NCBI GenBank assembly: GCA_024405335.1 | Contig: JAKSOX010000114.1 | Coordinates: 1-6,392, forward strand | Reading direction: 5' to 3' | Origin: Kiritimatiellia bacterium | GTDB taxonomy: Bacteria > Verrucomicrobiota > Kiritimatiellia > RFP12 > UBA1067 | DNA: 6,392 bases | Shown here: positions 1 through 5,655 of the stretch, in pieces | How the letters are laid out: each line of letters starts with the position of its first letter | Position numbering within the stretch: position 1 is the stretch's first letter | Notes under the pieces: model-generated | The model's database searches: none | What the model was told of the DNA's origin: nothing | The model's input: the letters and a program-made list of their open reading frames with translations, nothing else | Position numbers and translations under genes: made by a program

Positions 1-77
1 AAAGCACGACCTACCGCTACGCCGCCCACCGCGCCCTGTCGCACGCGGCCGGCTTCACGGTGACGTATTCGTTCTGA
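1..77 (+). CDS. C-terminal end of a probable outer-membrane beta-barrel protein (partial)
   Basis: Only the last 24 codons are present, read from base 3 and ending in TGA at 75-77. The final residues are GFTVTYSF. Hydrophobic or aromatic residues alternate with polar ones (F, V, Y, F) and the last residue is phenylalanine. This is the usual C-terminal beta-signal that the BAM machinery recognises in outer-membrane barrel proteins. Without the rest of the gene the family cannot be named; a porin, autotransporter or other barrel are all possible, and a chance match is not excluded in so short a piece. The gene converges on the minus-strand operon, with 41 bases between the two stop codons. Confidence 0.55.
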   Translation, partial: STTYRYAAHRALSHAAGFTVTYSF

Positions 78-118
78 CCGCACGAGGCGCCGTTCGTTTC
101 GCCGCCGCATTCCGTCGG

Positions 119-988
119 TCACGAAACGTCGCCGTGACCGTCGGACATGTTCTCGCCGAAGAAGGCGAGTTTCGGGTCCGCGGCGGCGAAATCCTGTATC
201 CAGCCGTTCTCGAAGCCGAAATCCGCCGCCGCCTCCGTCACCGATTCGTATTCTTCGCGCGCGACGGCGCGGTCGAAGGGCGGCGTTTCCAGCGCCTTGT
301 AGGCCGGCGTGTACTGCGCCATCACCGACACGGGGATTTCGTTCGAGACTTCCGCCGCGAGCCAGGCGAGGTTTTCGATCGCCTCGTCCGCCAGCCCCGG
401 CAGCACGAGCACGCGCACGATCGGCTTCGCGTTCGCCGCCGCCCATTTCACGGCGGCGCGCGCGGCCGCCACGTAGCCGGGCGCCGCGGACGCCCGGACT
501 GCGCTGGCGTCGCTGGCGTAGCGCAGGTCGAACAGCGCCCAGTCGCAGAGTTCCCGGTATTCCTCCAGCGTTTCCACGCGCTCGTAGCCCGAGGAGTTCC
601 ACACGAACGGCAGCGCGACGCCTTCTTTGCGGAGCGTCGCGGCCGCTTCGCGCACGAAGGGCAGGTAGGGAGTTGGCGACACGAGGTTCCAGTTCGCGCA
701 GCCGTCCTTCACGGCGAGTTCGCGCAGAATCGCGGCGAGTTCCGGGACGGTTTTGTCCACGCCCGCGCCGCGCCAGCTCCATGGCGAGTTCTGGCAATAG
801 AGGCATTTCATCGTGCAGCGGGAGAAAAAGACGCAGCCGGAGCCGCCGTTTTCCGTAAGCGGCGGTTCTTCGCCGAAGTGCGGACCCCAACGGAAAAGCC
901 GTGGCGAAGCCCCGGCTCCGCAGTATCCGCGCGCGCCGTGCGCGCGGTCCGCCCCGCATTTACGCGGACACAGGCTGCAGGCGTTCAT
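119..988 (-). CDS. PflX/COG1313-type radical SAM protein (pyruvate formate-lyase activase-like)
   Basis: This 289-residue cytosolic protein has the radical SAM cluster motif CxxxCxxC at C58, C62 and C65, followed by QN, which should bind a 4Fe-4S cluster and S-adenosylmethionine. Four further N-terminal cysteines (C4, C7, C11, C23), in a CxLCPRxC...GxCG pattern, and the GEEPPLTENGGSG stretch just before the cluster are hallmarks of the COG1313 group. Other conserved-looking blocks are WNSSGY (130-135), DLRY (154-157), RVLVLPG (192-198) and SVMAQYTP (221-228). These proteins are often labelled pyruvate formate-lyase activase-like, but their substrate is not established and no formate-lyase gene is nearby. 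The ATG at 988 is favoured because the cysteine motif starts at residue 4. No clear Shine-Dalgarno is seen. The start lies inside pssA (29-base overlap), so it is probably translated from the psd-pssA message. Confidence 0.9.
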   Translation of the reverse strand: MNACSLCPRKCGADRAHGARGYCGAGASPRLFRWGPHFGEEPPLTENGGSGCVFFSRCTMKCLYCQNSPWSWRGAGVDKTVPELAAILRELAVKDGCANWNLVSPTPYLPFVREAAATLRKEGVALPFVWNSSGYERVETLEEYRELCDWALFDLRYASDASAVRASAAPGYVAAARAAVKWAAANAKPIVRVLVLPGLADEAIENLAWLAAEVSNEIPVSVMAQYTPAYKALETPPFDRAVAREEYESVTEAAADFGFENGWIQDFAAADPKLAFFGENMSDGHGDVS

Positions 989-1832
989 GCTTGGCGCGCG
1001 CGCGGACGAAGAACCAGCCCGTGACGGGCACGGTGAACACGTAGAGGACGCCCATGACGCCGAGGGTGATCCAGAAGTTGGTGACCAGCAGGGCGATCAG
1101 CAGCAGCAGAAACGCCATCGCGGCGGGCAGCGCCTTGCGGTTCAGGTGCACGGCCTTCAGCGAAATCGTGGGCAGGCGCGACGCCATCAGCGCGCCCACG
1201 AACAGCAGCACCGCGATGCCGAAGTACGGGTTTTGGAAGAATTCGGCGCACGCTGGGTGCGTTTCCTTGTGCGCGAACGCGAGCGAAAGCATTGCGGGCG
1301 AGAGCACCATCCAGCAGCCGCCCGGCGCGGGAACGCCCATGAAGAAATGCTTCCAATAGGGAAGGGGCGGCTGTTCGAGCATCGTGTTGAAGCGCGCCAG
1401 CCGGAAGCAGTCGCACATCGCGTAGAATAGCGCCGCCGCCAGCACGAACCGCACGAGCCGCGGATCCTCCATCTGCGCCGCCGCCGCGCCGAAGTACTTG
1501 CCGGTGAGCCAGAAGTACATGAACATCGCGGGCGCCACGCCGAAGTTGACGAAGTCCGCGAGGGAGTCGAGCTCCGCGCCGAGCTTCGAGCTCGCCTTGA
1601 GGAACCGCGCCACCCGGCCGTCCATGCCGTCGCAGATGCACGCGACCAGCAGCGCCCAAAGCGCGGCGATCCAGCGGCCTTCGCTCGCGAAGGCGATGGA
1701 GGTGACGCCGGCGCAGGCCGCCATCGAGGTGATCAGATTCGGCACGATGGCGCGCAACGGGACGCGGTCCTGCCGCTTTTCGTGCTGGCGTTTCCAGCCG
1801 CGCGCGCGGCCCCTCAAACGGAATTTGCTCAT
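960..1832 (-). CDS. pssA: CDP-diacylglycerol--serine O-phosphatidyltransferase (PssA, type II)
   Basis: This 290-residue integral membrane enzyme transfers phosphatidyl from CDP-diacylglycerol to L-serine, giving phosphatidylserine and CMP. The complete CDP-alcohol phosphatidyltransferase signature DxxDGxxARx8GxxxDxxxD lies at residues 68-93 (D68, D71, G72, A75, R76, G85, D89, D93); its aspartates hold the divalent metal ions. PssA-type blocks RLARFN (144-149) and FMGVPAPGG (164-172) separate it from PgsA. Several hydrophobic segments follow (about 29-49, 54-67, 95-109, 127-142, 168-186, 203-218, 236-275), after a basic N-terminal tail of some 25 residues. The ATG at 1832 forms an ATGA overlap with the psd stop, so the two are probably translationally coupled; a longer open frame upstream is only a shadow across psd. 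The product feeds directly into Psd. Confidence 0.95.
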   Translation of the reverse strand: MSKFRLRGRARGWKRQHEKRQDRVPLRAIVPNLITSMAACAGVTSIAFASEGRWIAALWALLVACICDGMDGRVARFLKASSKLGAELDSLADFVNFGVAPAMFMYFWLTGKYFGAAAAQMEDPRLVRFVLAAALFYAMCDCFRLARFNTMLEQPPLPYWKHFFMGVPAPGGCWMVLSPAMLSLAFAHKETHPACAEFFQNPYFGIAVLLFVGALMASRLPTISLKAVHLNRKALPAAMAFLLLLIALLVTNFWITLGVMGVLYVFTVPVTGWFFVRARAKHERLQPVSA

Positions 1833-2575
1833 TTCAGATGCCCCAACACGGATTCGCCGGCCGTCATGATTTGCCCCACGCGCACCTCGGGCGACACGCC
1901 CGAGGGCAGGTACACGTCCAACCGGGATCCGAAGCGGATGAGCCCGAAGCGCTCGGCGCGCGCGAGCCGGTCGCCGTCCTTCGCGAACGGGACGATGCGC
2001 TTGGCGACGAGCCCGGCGATCTGAACCACGCCGTACTTTTCGCCGCCGGGGGCTTCCATCAAATAGCAACAGCGTTCGTTGTCCTTGGACGCCTTGTCCA
2101 GCGACGCGTTCAGGAACTTGCCTGGCACGTAGGCCTTTTTCAGAATCCTGGCGGCGGTGGGCATGCGGTTCACGTGCACGTTGAACACGCTCATGAACAC
2201 GCTCACGCGCGCGTACTTGGCGGCGGGATCCACGCAACCCGCCGGCAGGTCCTTGAGCAGTTCTTCGGGCAGCGTCGTTTCCTGCACGAGGCAAACGCGG
2301 CCGTCGGCCGGGGAGAGAATGGCCTTCTCGTCTTCGGGCGGGTAGCGCTCGGGATCGCGGAAGAAGAGGAACACGCCGTAGGCGAGCAGGTAGAAGGGCA
2401 CCACCATGAAGCCGAGAACGCCGCCAAGGCAGGCGTTCACGCAGTGGGCCACGAACAGCACGCCAACCGCGTAGAGCGTGGCGAGGACGAGCGCGATCAC
2501 GCCGAAGCGGACGCCTTCCTGGTTGACGTGCGGGAACAGGTATGCCCCGTTCGAAAAGTCCGGTTTCGTTTCCAT
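1829..2575 (-). CDS. psd: Phosphatidylserine decarboxylase proenzyme (Psd, short PSD-A type)
   Basis: Converts phosphatidylserine to phosphatidylethanolamine with a pyruvoyl cofactor made by self-cleavage. In the 248-residue protein the cleavage site is RFGSRLDVYLP: the chain should break between G216 and S217, and S217 becomes the pyruvoyl group of the small alpha chain. The other members of the catalytic triad fit D91 in SPADGRV and H134 in FNVHVNR. Two hydrophobic segments (about 21-47 and 50-72) anchor it in the inner membrane. The length matches the short PSD-A type rather than the roughly 320-residue E. coli form. The start is uncertain. ATG 2575 (METK) is chosen because it lies 7 bases after a GATAAT -10 candidate; ATG 2584 (MHAM, three residues longer) overlaps that element, but has a GAGG 13 bases upstream and could be the real start. 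First gene of the psd-pssA-radical SAM operon. Confidence 0.93.
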   Translation of the reverse strand: METKPDFSNGAYLFPHVNQEGVRFGVIALVLATLYAVGVLFVAHCVNACLGGVLGFMVVPFYLLAYGVFLFFRDPERYPPEDEKAILSPADGRVCLVQETTLPEELLKDLPAGCVDPAAKYARVSVFMSVFNVHVNRMPTAARILKKAYVPGKFLNASLDKASKDNERCCYLMEAPGGEKYGVVQIAGLVAKRIVPFAKDGDRLARAERFGLIRFGSRLDVYLPSGVSPEVRVGQIMTAGESVLGHLK

Positions 2576-2582
2576 GGCGTGC

Positions 2583-2611
2583 ATTATCTCATTTTCCCCT
2601 CTTTCGCGCAA
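2583..2611 (-). promoter_or_regulatory. Candidate promoter for the psd-pssA-radical SAM operon
   Basis: On the minus strand TTGCGC (2611 to 2606) is followed after 17 bases by GATAAT (2588 to 2583), a 5-of-6 match to the -10 consensus with a weak 3-of-6 match at -35. Transcription would begin close to ATG 2575 and give a leaderless or nearly leaderless message. A competing reading is a TATACA -10 at 2628-2623, giving a leader of about 30 bases that includes GAGGGG and would favour the ATG at 2584. Confidence 0.4.
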
Positions 2612-2630
2612 GGGCGGATTTTTGTATAAT
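2602..2630 (+). promoter_or_regulatory. Promoter of the response regulator / ABC-F operon (TATAAT, probably leaderless)
   Basis: A perfect TATAAT stands at 2625-2630 in otherwise GC-rich DNA, preceded by a T-run. Seven bases separate it from ATG 2638, which is about where transcription should begin. The -35 at 17-base spacing, TTTCGC (2602-2607), is poor. It overlaps the minus-strand -35 candidate of psd, so the two promoters probably compete or share regulation. Confidence 0.6.
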
Positions 2631-2637
2631 GCAGCCC

Positions 2638-3342
2638 ATGGATTGCGGAGAGACAGGTGAAATTCTGGTGGTGGACGACGAAAAGCCGTTGCGCGAAGGC
2701 GTGGCTTTGATGCTGTCTTGCGAGGGATTCGCGGTGCGGACGGCGTGCAACGGCCGGTCGGCGTTGGACGAAATCGGCCGGAAGCGCCCCGATCTCGTGC
2801 TGCTCGACGTGATGATGCCGAAGATGAACGGTTTCGCCGTGCTGGCCGAGATCCGCCGCCACGACCCCGCGCTGCCCGTGTTGATCCTTTCCGCGCGAAC
2901 CGACGTGGTGGACAAGGTGCACGGCCTGGATCTCGGGGCGGACGACTACGTGGACAAGGCGATCTACGCCGAAGGCGGCCACGAACTCGTCGCCCGCATC
3001 CGCGCCGCGCTTCGCCGTTCGCGGCTCTCGCCACCGCGATTCCCGGCCGACGTGCTCTCGTTCGGCGCGTCGCAGGTGGACGTGCAGCGGCACGTGGTGA
3101 CTTCCCCCGGCGGCGCGGAAACCGTGCTTTCGGCATCGGAGATGCGGCTGTTGAAGATTTTGACGTCCCGTCCCGGCGAAAACGTGACGCGCGACGAGCT
3201 TTTTTCCGCCCTGTGGGGCGTGGACCAGACGGGCAATCCGCGCGCGATCGACCAAACCGTCAAGCGCGTGCGCGAGAAGCTGGGCGCGGACGGATTCCGC
3301 ATAGTGGCCAAGTTCGGAGTGGGCTACCGCTACGAACCATGA
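2638..3342 (+). CDS. OmpR/PhoB-family response regulator, orphan
   Basis: A DNA-binding two-component response regulator of 234 residues. The receiver domain (about 8-125) has the acidic pair D13/D14, the phospho-acceptor D57 in LLDVMMP, the switch residue S85, Y104 and the conserved K107. After K107 the usual KPF is replaced by KAI, and the stretch before HELVARIRAALRR is about three residues longer than usual. A winged-helix effector domain (about 140-234) ends in the typical GVGYRYEP. No sensor kinase is in the window, so the partner is unknown. ATG 2638 is chosen because it sits where a transcript from TATAAT 2625-2630 would begin; ATG 2629 (MQPMD) lies inside that -10 and would add three residues. 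The stop overlaps the next start (ATGA at 3339-3342), so it is expected to be co-translated with the ABC-F gene, which may be part of its output. Confidence 0.92.
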   Translation: MDCGETGEILVVDDEKPLREGVALMLSCEGFAVRTACNGRSALDEIGRKRPDLVLLDVMMPKMNGFAVLAEIRRHDPALPVLILSARTDVVDKVHGLDLGADDYVDKAIYAEGGHELVARIRAALRRSRLSPPRFPADVLSFGASQVDVQRHVVTSPGGAETVLSASEMRLLKILTSRPGENVTRDELFSALWGVDQTGNPRAIDQTVKRVREKLGADGFRIVAKFGVGYRYEP

Positions 3343-4862
3343 GCCGCTTCCTCCAGTTCGAAGACGTGGCGTTTGCCTATCCGGGCATGCGCGATCCGCT
3401 GTTGTCGCACGTCACCGCCATGATTCCGCAAGGGGGGTGGACGGGCGTCGTGGGGGCGAACGGCGCCGGCAAGACGACGCTGCTGAAGCTCGCCGCGGGC
3501 GTGCTGTCGCCGTCGCAAGGCGCGGTGCGCGGCGTCGGCGCCGCGCAATACGTGGTGCAGCGCACGGACGAACCGCCCGCGGAATGGGACGATTTCATGA
3601 ACGCCTGGGACGGCGTGGCGATGGACGCGCGCAAGCTTCTGGGCGTTTCGGACGACTGGTACGAACGCTGGGACACGCTCAGCCACGGCGAGCGCAAGCG
3701 CGTCCAGATCGCCATCGCGCTGTGGCACCGCCCCGAAGTGCTCGCGCTGGACGAACCCACGAACCATCTCGACGCCGACGCCAAGCGCGTGCTGCTCGGC
3801 ACGCTCAAGTCGTTCCGCGGCGCGGGGCTCGTGGTGTCGCACGACCGCGAATTCCTGGACGCCTTGTGCGCGCAGTGCCTGTTCGTGTTCCCGCCGTCGG
3901 CGGTCATGCGCCCGGGCGGCGTTTCGCGGGGCATGGAAGCGGACCGCCGCGAGCAGTCGTCGGCACGGGCGGCGCACGACACGAACTGCGCCAAGGCGCG
4001 CCAGCTGCGCGCGGCCGCGCAAAACCGGCGCGAAGAGGCGGAGCAATCCGCCGCCCGCACGAGCAAGGTGAAACGGCTGCAGCCGACGAACGATCCCGAC
4101 GGCCGTTTCAAGCGGCGGCTCGCCCAGCTCACGAACAAGGACGGGTGGGGGCTGTCGCGCGCCGCGGCGCTCAAGTCGCGCGCGGCGAAAATCGCGGCGT
4201 CCGGGCCGGCCGTGCGCGTCGAATACAAAACGGGCTTCCGGCTCGACGGCGCGGGGCGATCCAAGCGCGACGCGCTCGTGGACCTGCCCGCCGGCGAATT
4301 GCCGCTGGGCGACGGCCGCACGCTGGTCCACCAAGGCCTGCGCGTGCTGCCGGACGACCGCATCGCGATTTCGGGCGCGAACGGCCTTGGCAAGACGACG
4401 CTGGTGAAGCATCTGCTCGCGCACGTCAACCTGCCGGAAGAGCGCGTGCTGTACGTGCCGCAGGAAATCGACGAAGCGGGCTGCCGTGCGATCAAGGCGG
4501 AAATCGCGCGGCTCGAAGACGAACCGCTGGGCCGGCTCATGACGCTCGTGAGCCGGCTGGGGTCGCGGCCGGCGCGTCTGCTCGCGTCGGACGTGCCGAG
4601 CCCGGGGGAGGTGCGCAAGCTGCTTCTCGCGCGCGGCGTCGACCGCGGGCCGCACCTGATCGTGCTGGACGAGCCGACGAACCACTTGGACCTGCCGAGC
4701 ATCGAATGCCTCGAAAACGCGCTGCGCGACGTGCCGTGCGCGCTGGTGATGGTGTCGCACGACGCGCGTTTCACGGCGGCGCTCGCCCGCACGGAATGGC
4801 GTCTGGCGCCGACGTCCGCCGGGACGGTGGGAGTTTCCGCGGCGGCCGTGGACGTGGTATAA
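3339..4862 (+). CDS. ABC-F family ATPase, two ABC domains without membrane segments
   Basis: A soluble 507-residue protein with two ATP-binding cassettes, as in ABC-F proteins, which act on the ribosome rather than as transporters. Cassette 1 has Walker A GANGAGKTT (39-47), signature LSHGE (114-118), Walker B and catalytic Glu in LALDEPTNHLD (E139), and the H-switch VVSHD (165-169). Cassette 2 has GANGLGKTT (346-354), a degenerate signature PSPGE (420-424), LDEPTNHLD (E445) and MVSHD. A charged, Arg/Ala-rich linker of roughly 100 residues, probably helical, joins them; in ABC-F proteins this segment reaches toward the peptidyl-transferase centre. Only about 70 residues separate each Walker lysine from its signature, so there is no room for an EttA-like arm. 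Antibiotic protection, translation quality control or another role cannot be told apart from sequence. The start is fixed by the ATGA overlap with the response regulator. The TAA stop lies inside the -10 of the rsmE promoter. Confidence 0.9.
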   Translation: MSRFLQFEDVAFAYPGMRDPLLSHVTAMIPQGGWTGVVGANGAGKTTLLKLAAGVLSPSQGAVRGVGAAQYVVQRTDEPPAEWDDFMNAWDGVAMDARKLLGVSDDWYERWDTLSHGERKRVQIAIALWHRPEVLALDEPTNHLDADAKRVLLGTLKSFRGAGLVVSHDREFLDALCAQCLFVFPPSAVMRPGGVSRGMEADRREQSSARAAHDTNCAKARQLRAAAQNRREEAEQSAARTSKVKRLQPTNDPDGRFKRRLAQLTNKDGWGLSRAAALKSRAAKIAASGPAVRVEYKTGFRLDGAGRSKRDALVDLPAGELPLGDGRTLVHQGLRVLPDDRIAISGANGLGKTTLVKHLLAHVNLPEERVLYVPQEIDEAGCRAIKAEIARLEDEPLGRLMTLVSRLGSRPARLLASDVPSPGEVRKLLLARGVDRGPHLIVLDEPTNHLDLPSIECLENALRDVPCALVMVSHDARFTAALARTEWRLAPTSAGTVGVSAAAVDVV

Positions 4863-4863
4863 T
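4834..4863 (+). promoter_or_regulatory. rsmE promoter with extended -10, leaderless or nearly so
   Basis: TGGTATAAT at 4855-4863 is a perfect extended -10 element (TGn plus TATAAT). The best -35 is TTTCCG at 4834-4839 with an 18-base spacer, a 3-of-6 match. The ATG of rsmE is only 8 bases beyond the hexamer, and no Shine-Dalgarno is present between them or just upstream. The TAA stop of the ABC-F gene (4860-4862) lies within the hexamer. Confidence 0.6.
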
Positions 4864-4871
4864 CTTCCGCC

Positions 4872-5633
4872 ATGCACCGACTGCCATCATCCACGGAACA
4901 ACTTCGGCTGGAGCGCGTCGTCCTTTCCGGCGACGCGGCGCGCCACCTGAAAGTGCTGCGCCCGAAACCGGGCGAGGAAATCGAACTGTTCGACGGGCGC
5001 GGAAAACTGCGCCGCTACCGTTTCGCGTCCGGCGCGCTCGAAGCGCGCGGCGACGTCGCGGACGTGCCGCCGCCCGCGTTCCGGCTGGTGCTTTTCGCGT
5101 GCGTCACCAAGGGTTCGCGCTGGGATTGGACGATCGAGAAGGCGGTGGAACTCGGCGTGTCGCAGATCGTGCCCGTGCTTTCGGAGCGCTGCATCGTGCG
5201 GCTGGACGCGCGGGAGCGCGCGGCCAAGCGCGAGCGTTGGATGCGCATCGCCGAGGACGCGGCGCGGCAGTCCGACGCCGCGTGGCTTCCCGACGTGTCG
5301 GCGGCGGTGGATTTTCCGGAGGCGCTCGCGCGCGTCCGGGACGGCGTGCGCACGTTCGCGGGAGCGCTCACCGATCCGCCGAGCGAGCCGATCCTTTCGG
5401 CGCTCGCGAAGCGGCCCGTCGCGCCCGGCGAGGCGCTGGGCGTGTTCACGGGGCCGGAAGGGGATTTCACGCCAGCGGAGCTCGCGGCGCTGCTCGAGGT
5501 CGCGGAGCCGGTGAATTTCGGACCCACGGTCCTGCGCGCCGAGACGGCGGCGATTTTCGGATTGTCCGCGCTGGCGGCGGCGGCGCACGCGGCGGCTGGC
5601 GCGGGGGTGTTGACGCGCGGCGGCGCGACGTGA
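4872..5633 (+). CDS. rsmE: 16S rRNA (uracil(1498)-N(3))-methyltransferase RsmE
   Basis: A cytosolic 253-residue SPOUT-fold enzyme expected to methylate N3 of U1498 (E. coli numbering) in helix 44 of 16S rRNA, using S-adenosylmethionine. The N-terminal PUA-like part (about 1-70) has the typical HLKVLRPKPGEEIELFDGRG stretch. The C-terminal SPOUT domain shows KGSRWDWTIEKAVELGVSQI, EDAARQSDAAWLP, the cofactor-loop motif GPEGDF (194-199) and LRAETA (221-226), the conserved end of the knot. Length is normal for the family. The ATG at 4872 is the only start that keeps the full N-terminal domain; it lies 10 bases after the ABC-F stop. No Shine-Dalgarno precedes it, in keeping with translation of a leaderless message from the TATAAT just upstream. 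Read-through from the regulator/ABC-F operon is also likely, since no terminator is seen between them. The neighbouring ABC-F is also ribosome-related. Confidence 0.95.
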   Translation: MHRLPSSTEQLRLERVVLSGDAARHLKVLRPKPGEEIELFDGRGKLRRYRFASGALEARGDVADVPPPAFRLVLFACVTKGSRWDWTIEKAVELGVSQIVPVLSERCIVRLDARERAAKRERWMRIAEDAARQSDAAWLPDVSAAVDFPEALARVRDGVRTFAGALTDPPSEPILSALAKRPVAPGEALGVFTGPEGDFTPAELAALLEVAEPVNFGPTVLRAETAAIFGLSALAAAAHAAAGAGVLTRGGAT

Positions 5634-5639
5634 TATCAT
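5610..5639 (+). promoter_or_regulatory. Promoter of the Gfo/Idh/MocA gene
   Basis: TTGACG at 5610-5615 (5 of 6 to the -35 consensus), an 18-base spacer, and TATCAT at 5634-5639 (5 of 6 to the -10), preceded by TGA so that it also forms an extended -10 (TGATATCAT). The TGA is also the rsmE stop codon, and the whole -35 lies within rsmE. Transcription should begin near 5646, leaving a leader of about 85 bases before ATG 5731. Confidence 0.7.
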
Positions 5640-5655
5640 CGTTCTCAAGTGGCCG

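Larger units (their letters stand above)
2571..2642. repeat. 72-base imperfect palindrome across the psd / response-regulator divergent start region
   Basis: The two outer 18-base arms, 2571-2588 and 2625-2642, are inverted copies matching at 15 of 18 positions. Read outward, they are GATAATGCACGCCATGGA for psd and TATAATGCAGCCCATGGA for the regulator. The 36 bases between add 10 further complementary pairs about the same centre (between 2606 and 2607), including the core CTTTCGCGCAAG at 2601-2612. In total 25 of 36 pairs are complementary. The arms hold the -10 candidates and start codons of both genes, so this looks like a symmetrical bidirectional promoter. It could also be an operator for a dimeric regulator or a cruciform-forming element. 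Confidence 0.7.

Noticed and set aside
95..128. Inverted repeat CGTTTCG / CGAAACG between the converging genes, a possible bidirectional terminator
   Set aside because: The stem is only 7 pairs with a 20-base loop and no T-run on either side, and the right arm lies in the radical SAM coding region. Too weak to annotate.
134..1024. Long plus-strand open frame opposite the radical SAM gene
   Set aside because: Arg/His/Ala-rich translation typical of an antisense shadow in GC-rich DNA, with no recognisable domain; the minus frame carries clear family motifs.
1833..2294. N-terminal extension of PssA upstream of 1832
   Set aside because: The extra frame lies across psd and reads as Arg-rich noise; the ATGA overlap and the PssA motif layout support ATG 1832.
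2542..2637. N-terminal extension of the response regulator back to 2542
   Set aside because: It would overlap the psd start region and the promoter, and adds residues with no place before the receiver domain, whose first strand begins near residue 8 of the chosen form.
3330..4894. Two long minus-strand open frames opposite the ABC-F gene
   Set aside because: Low-complexity Arg/Ser/Ala-rich products without domains; the plus strand encodes a complete two-cassette ATPase.
5451..5468. GPEGDF in RsmE in place of the more familiar GPEGGF
   Set aside because: Asp at this position is, as far as I recall, common in RsmE proteins of several phyla, so it is not a sign of lost function.
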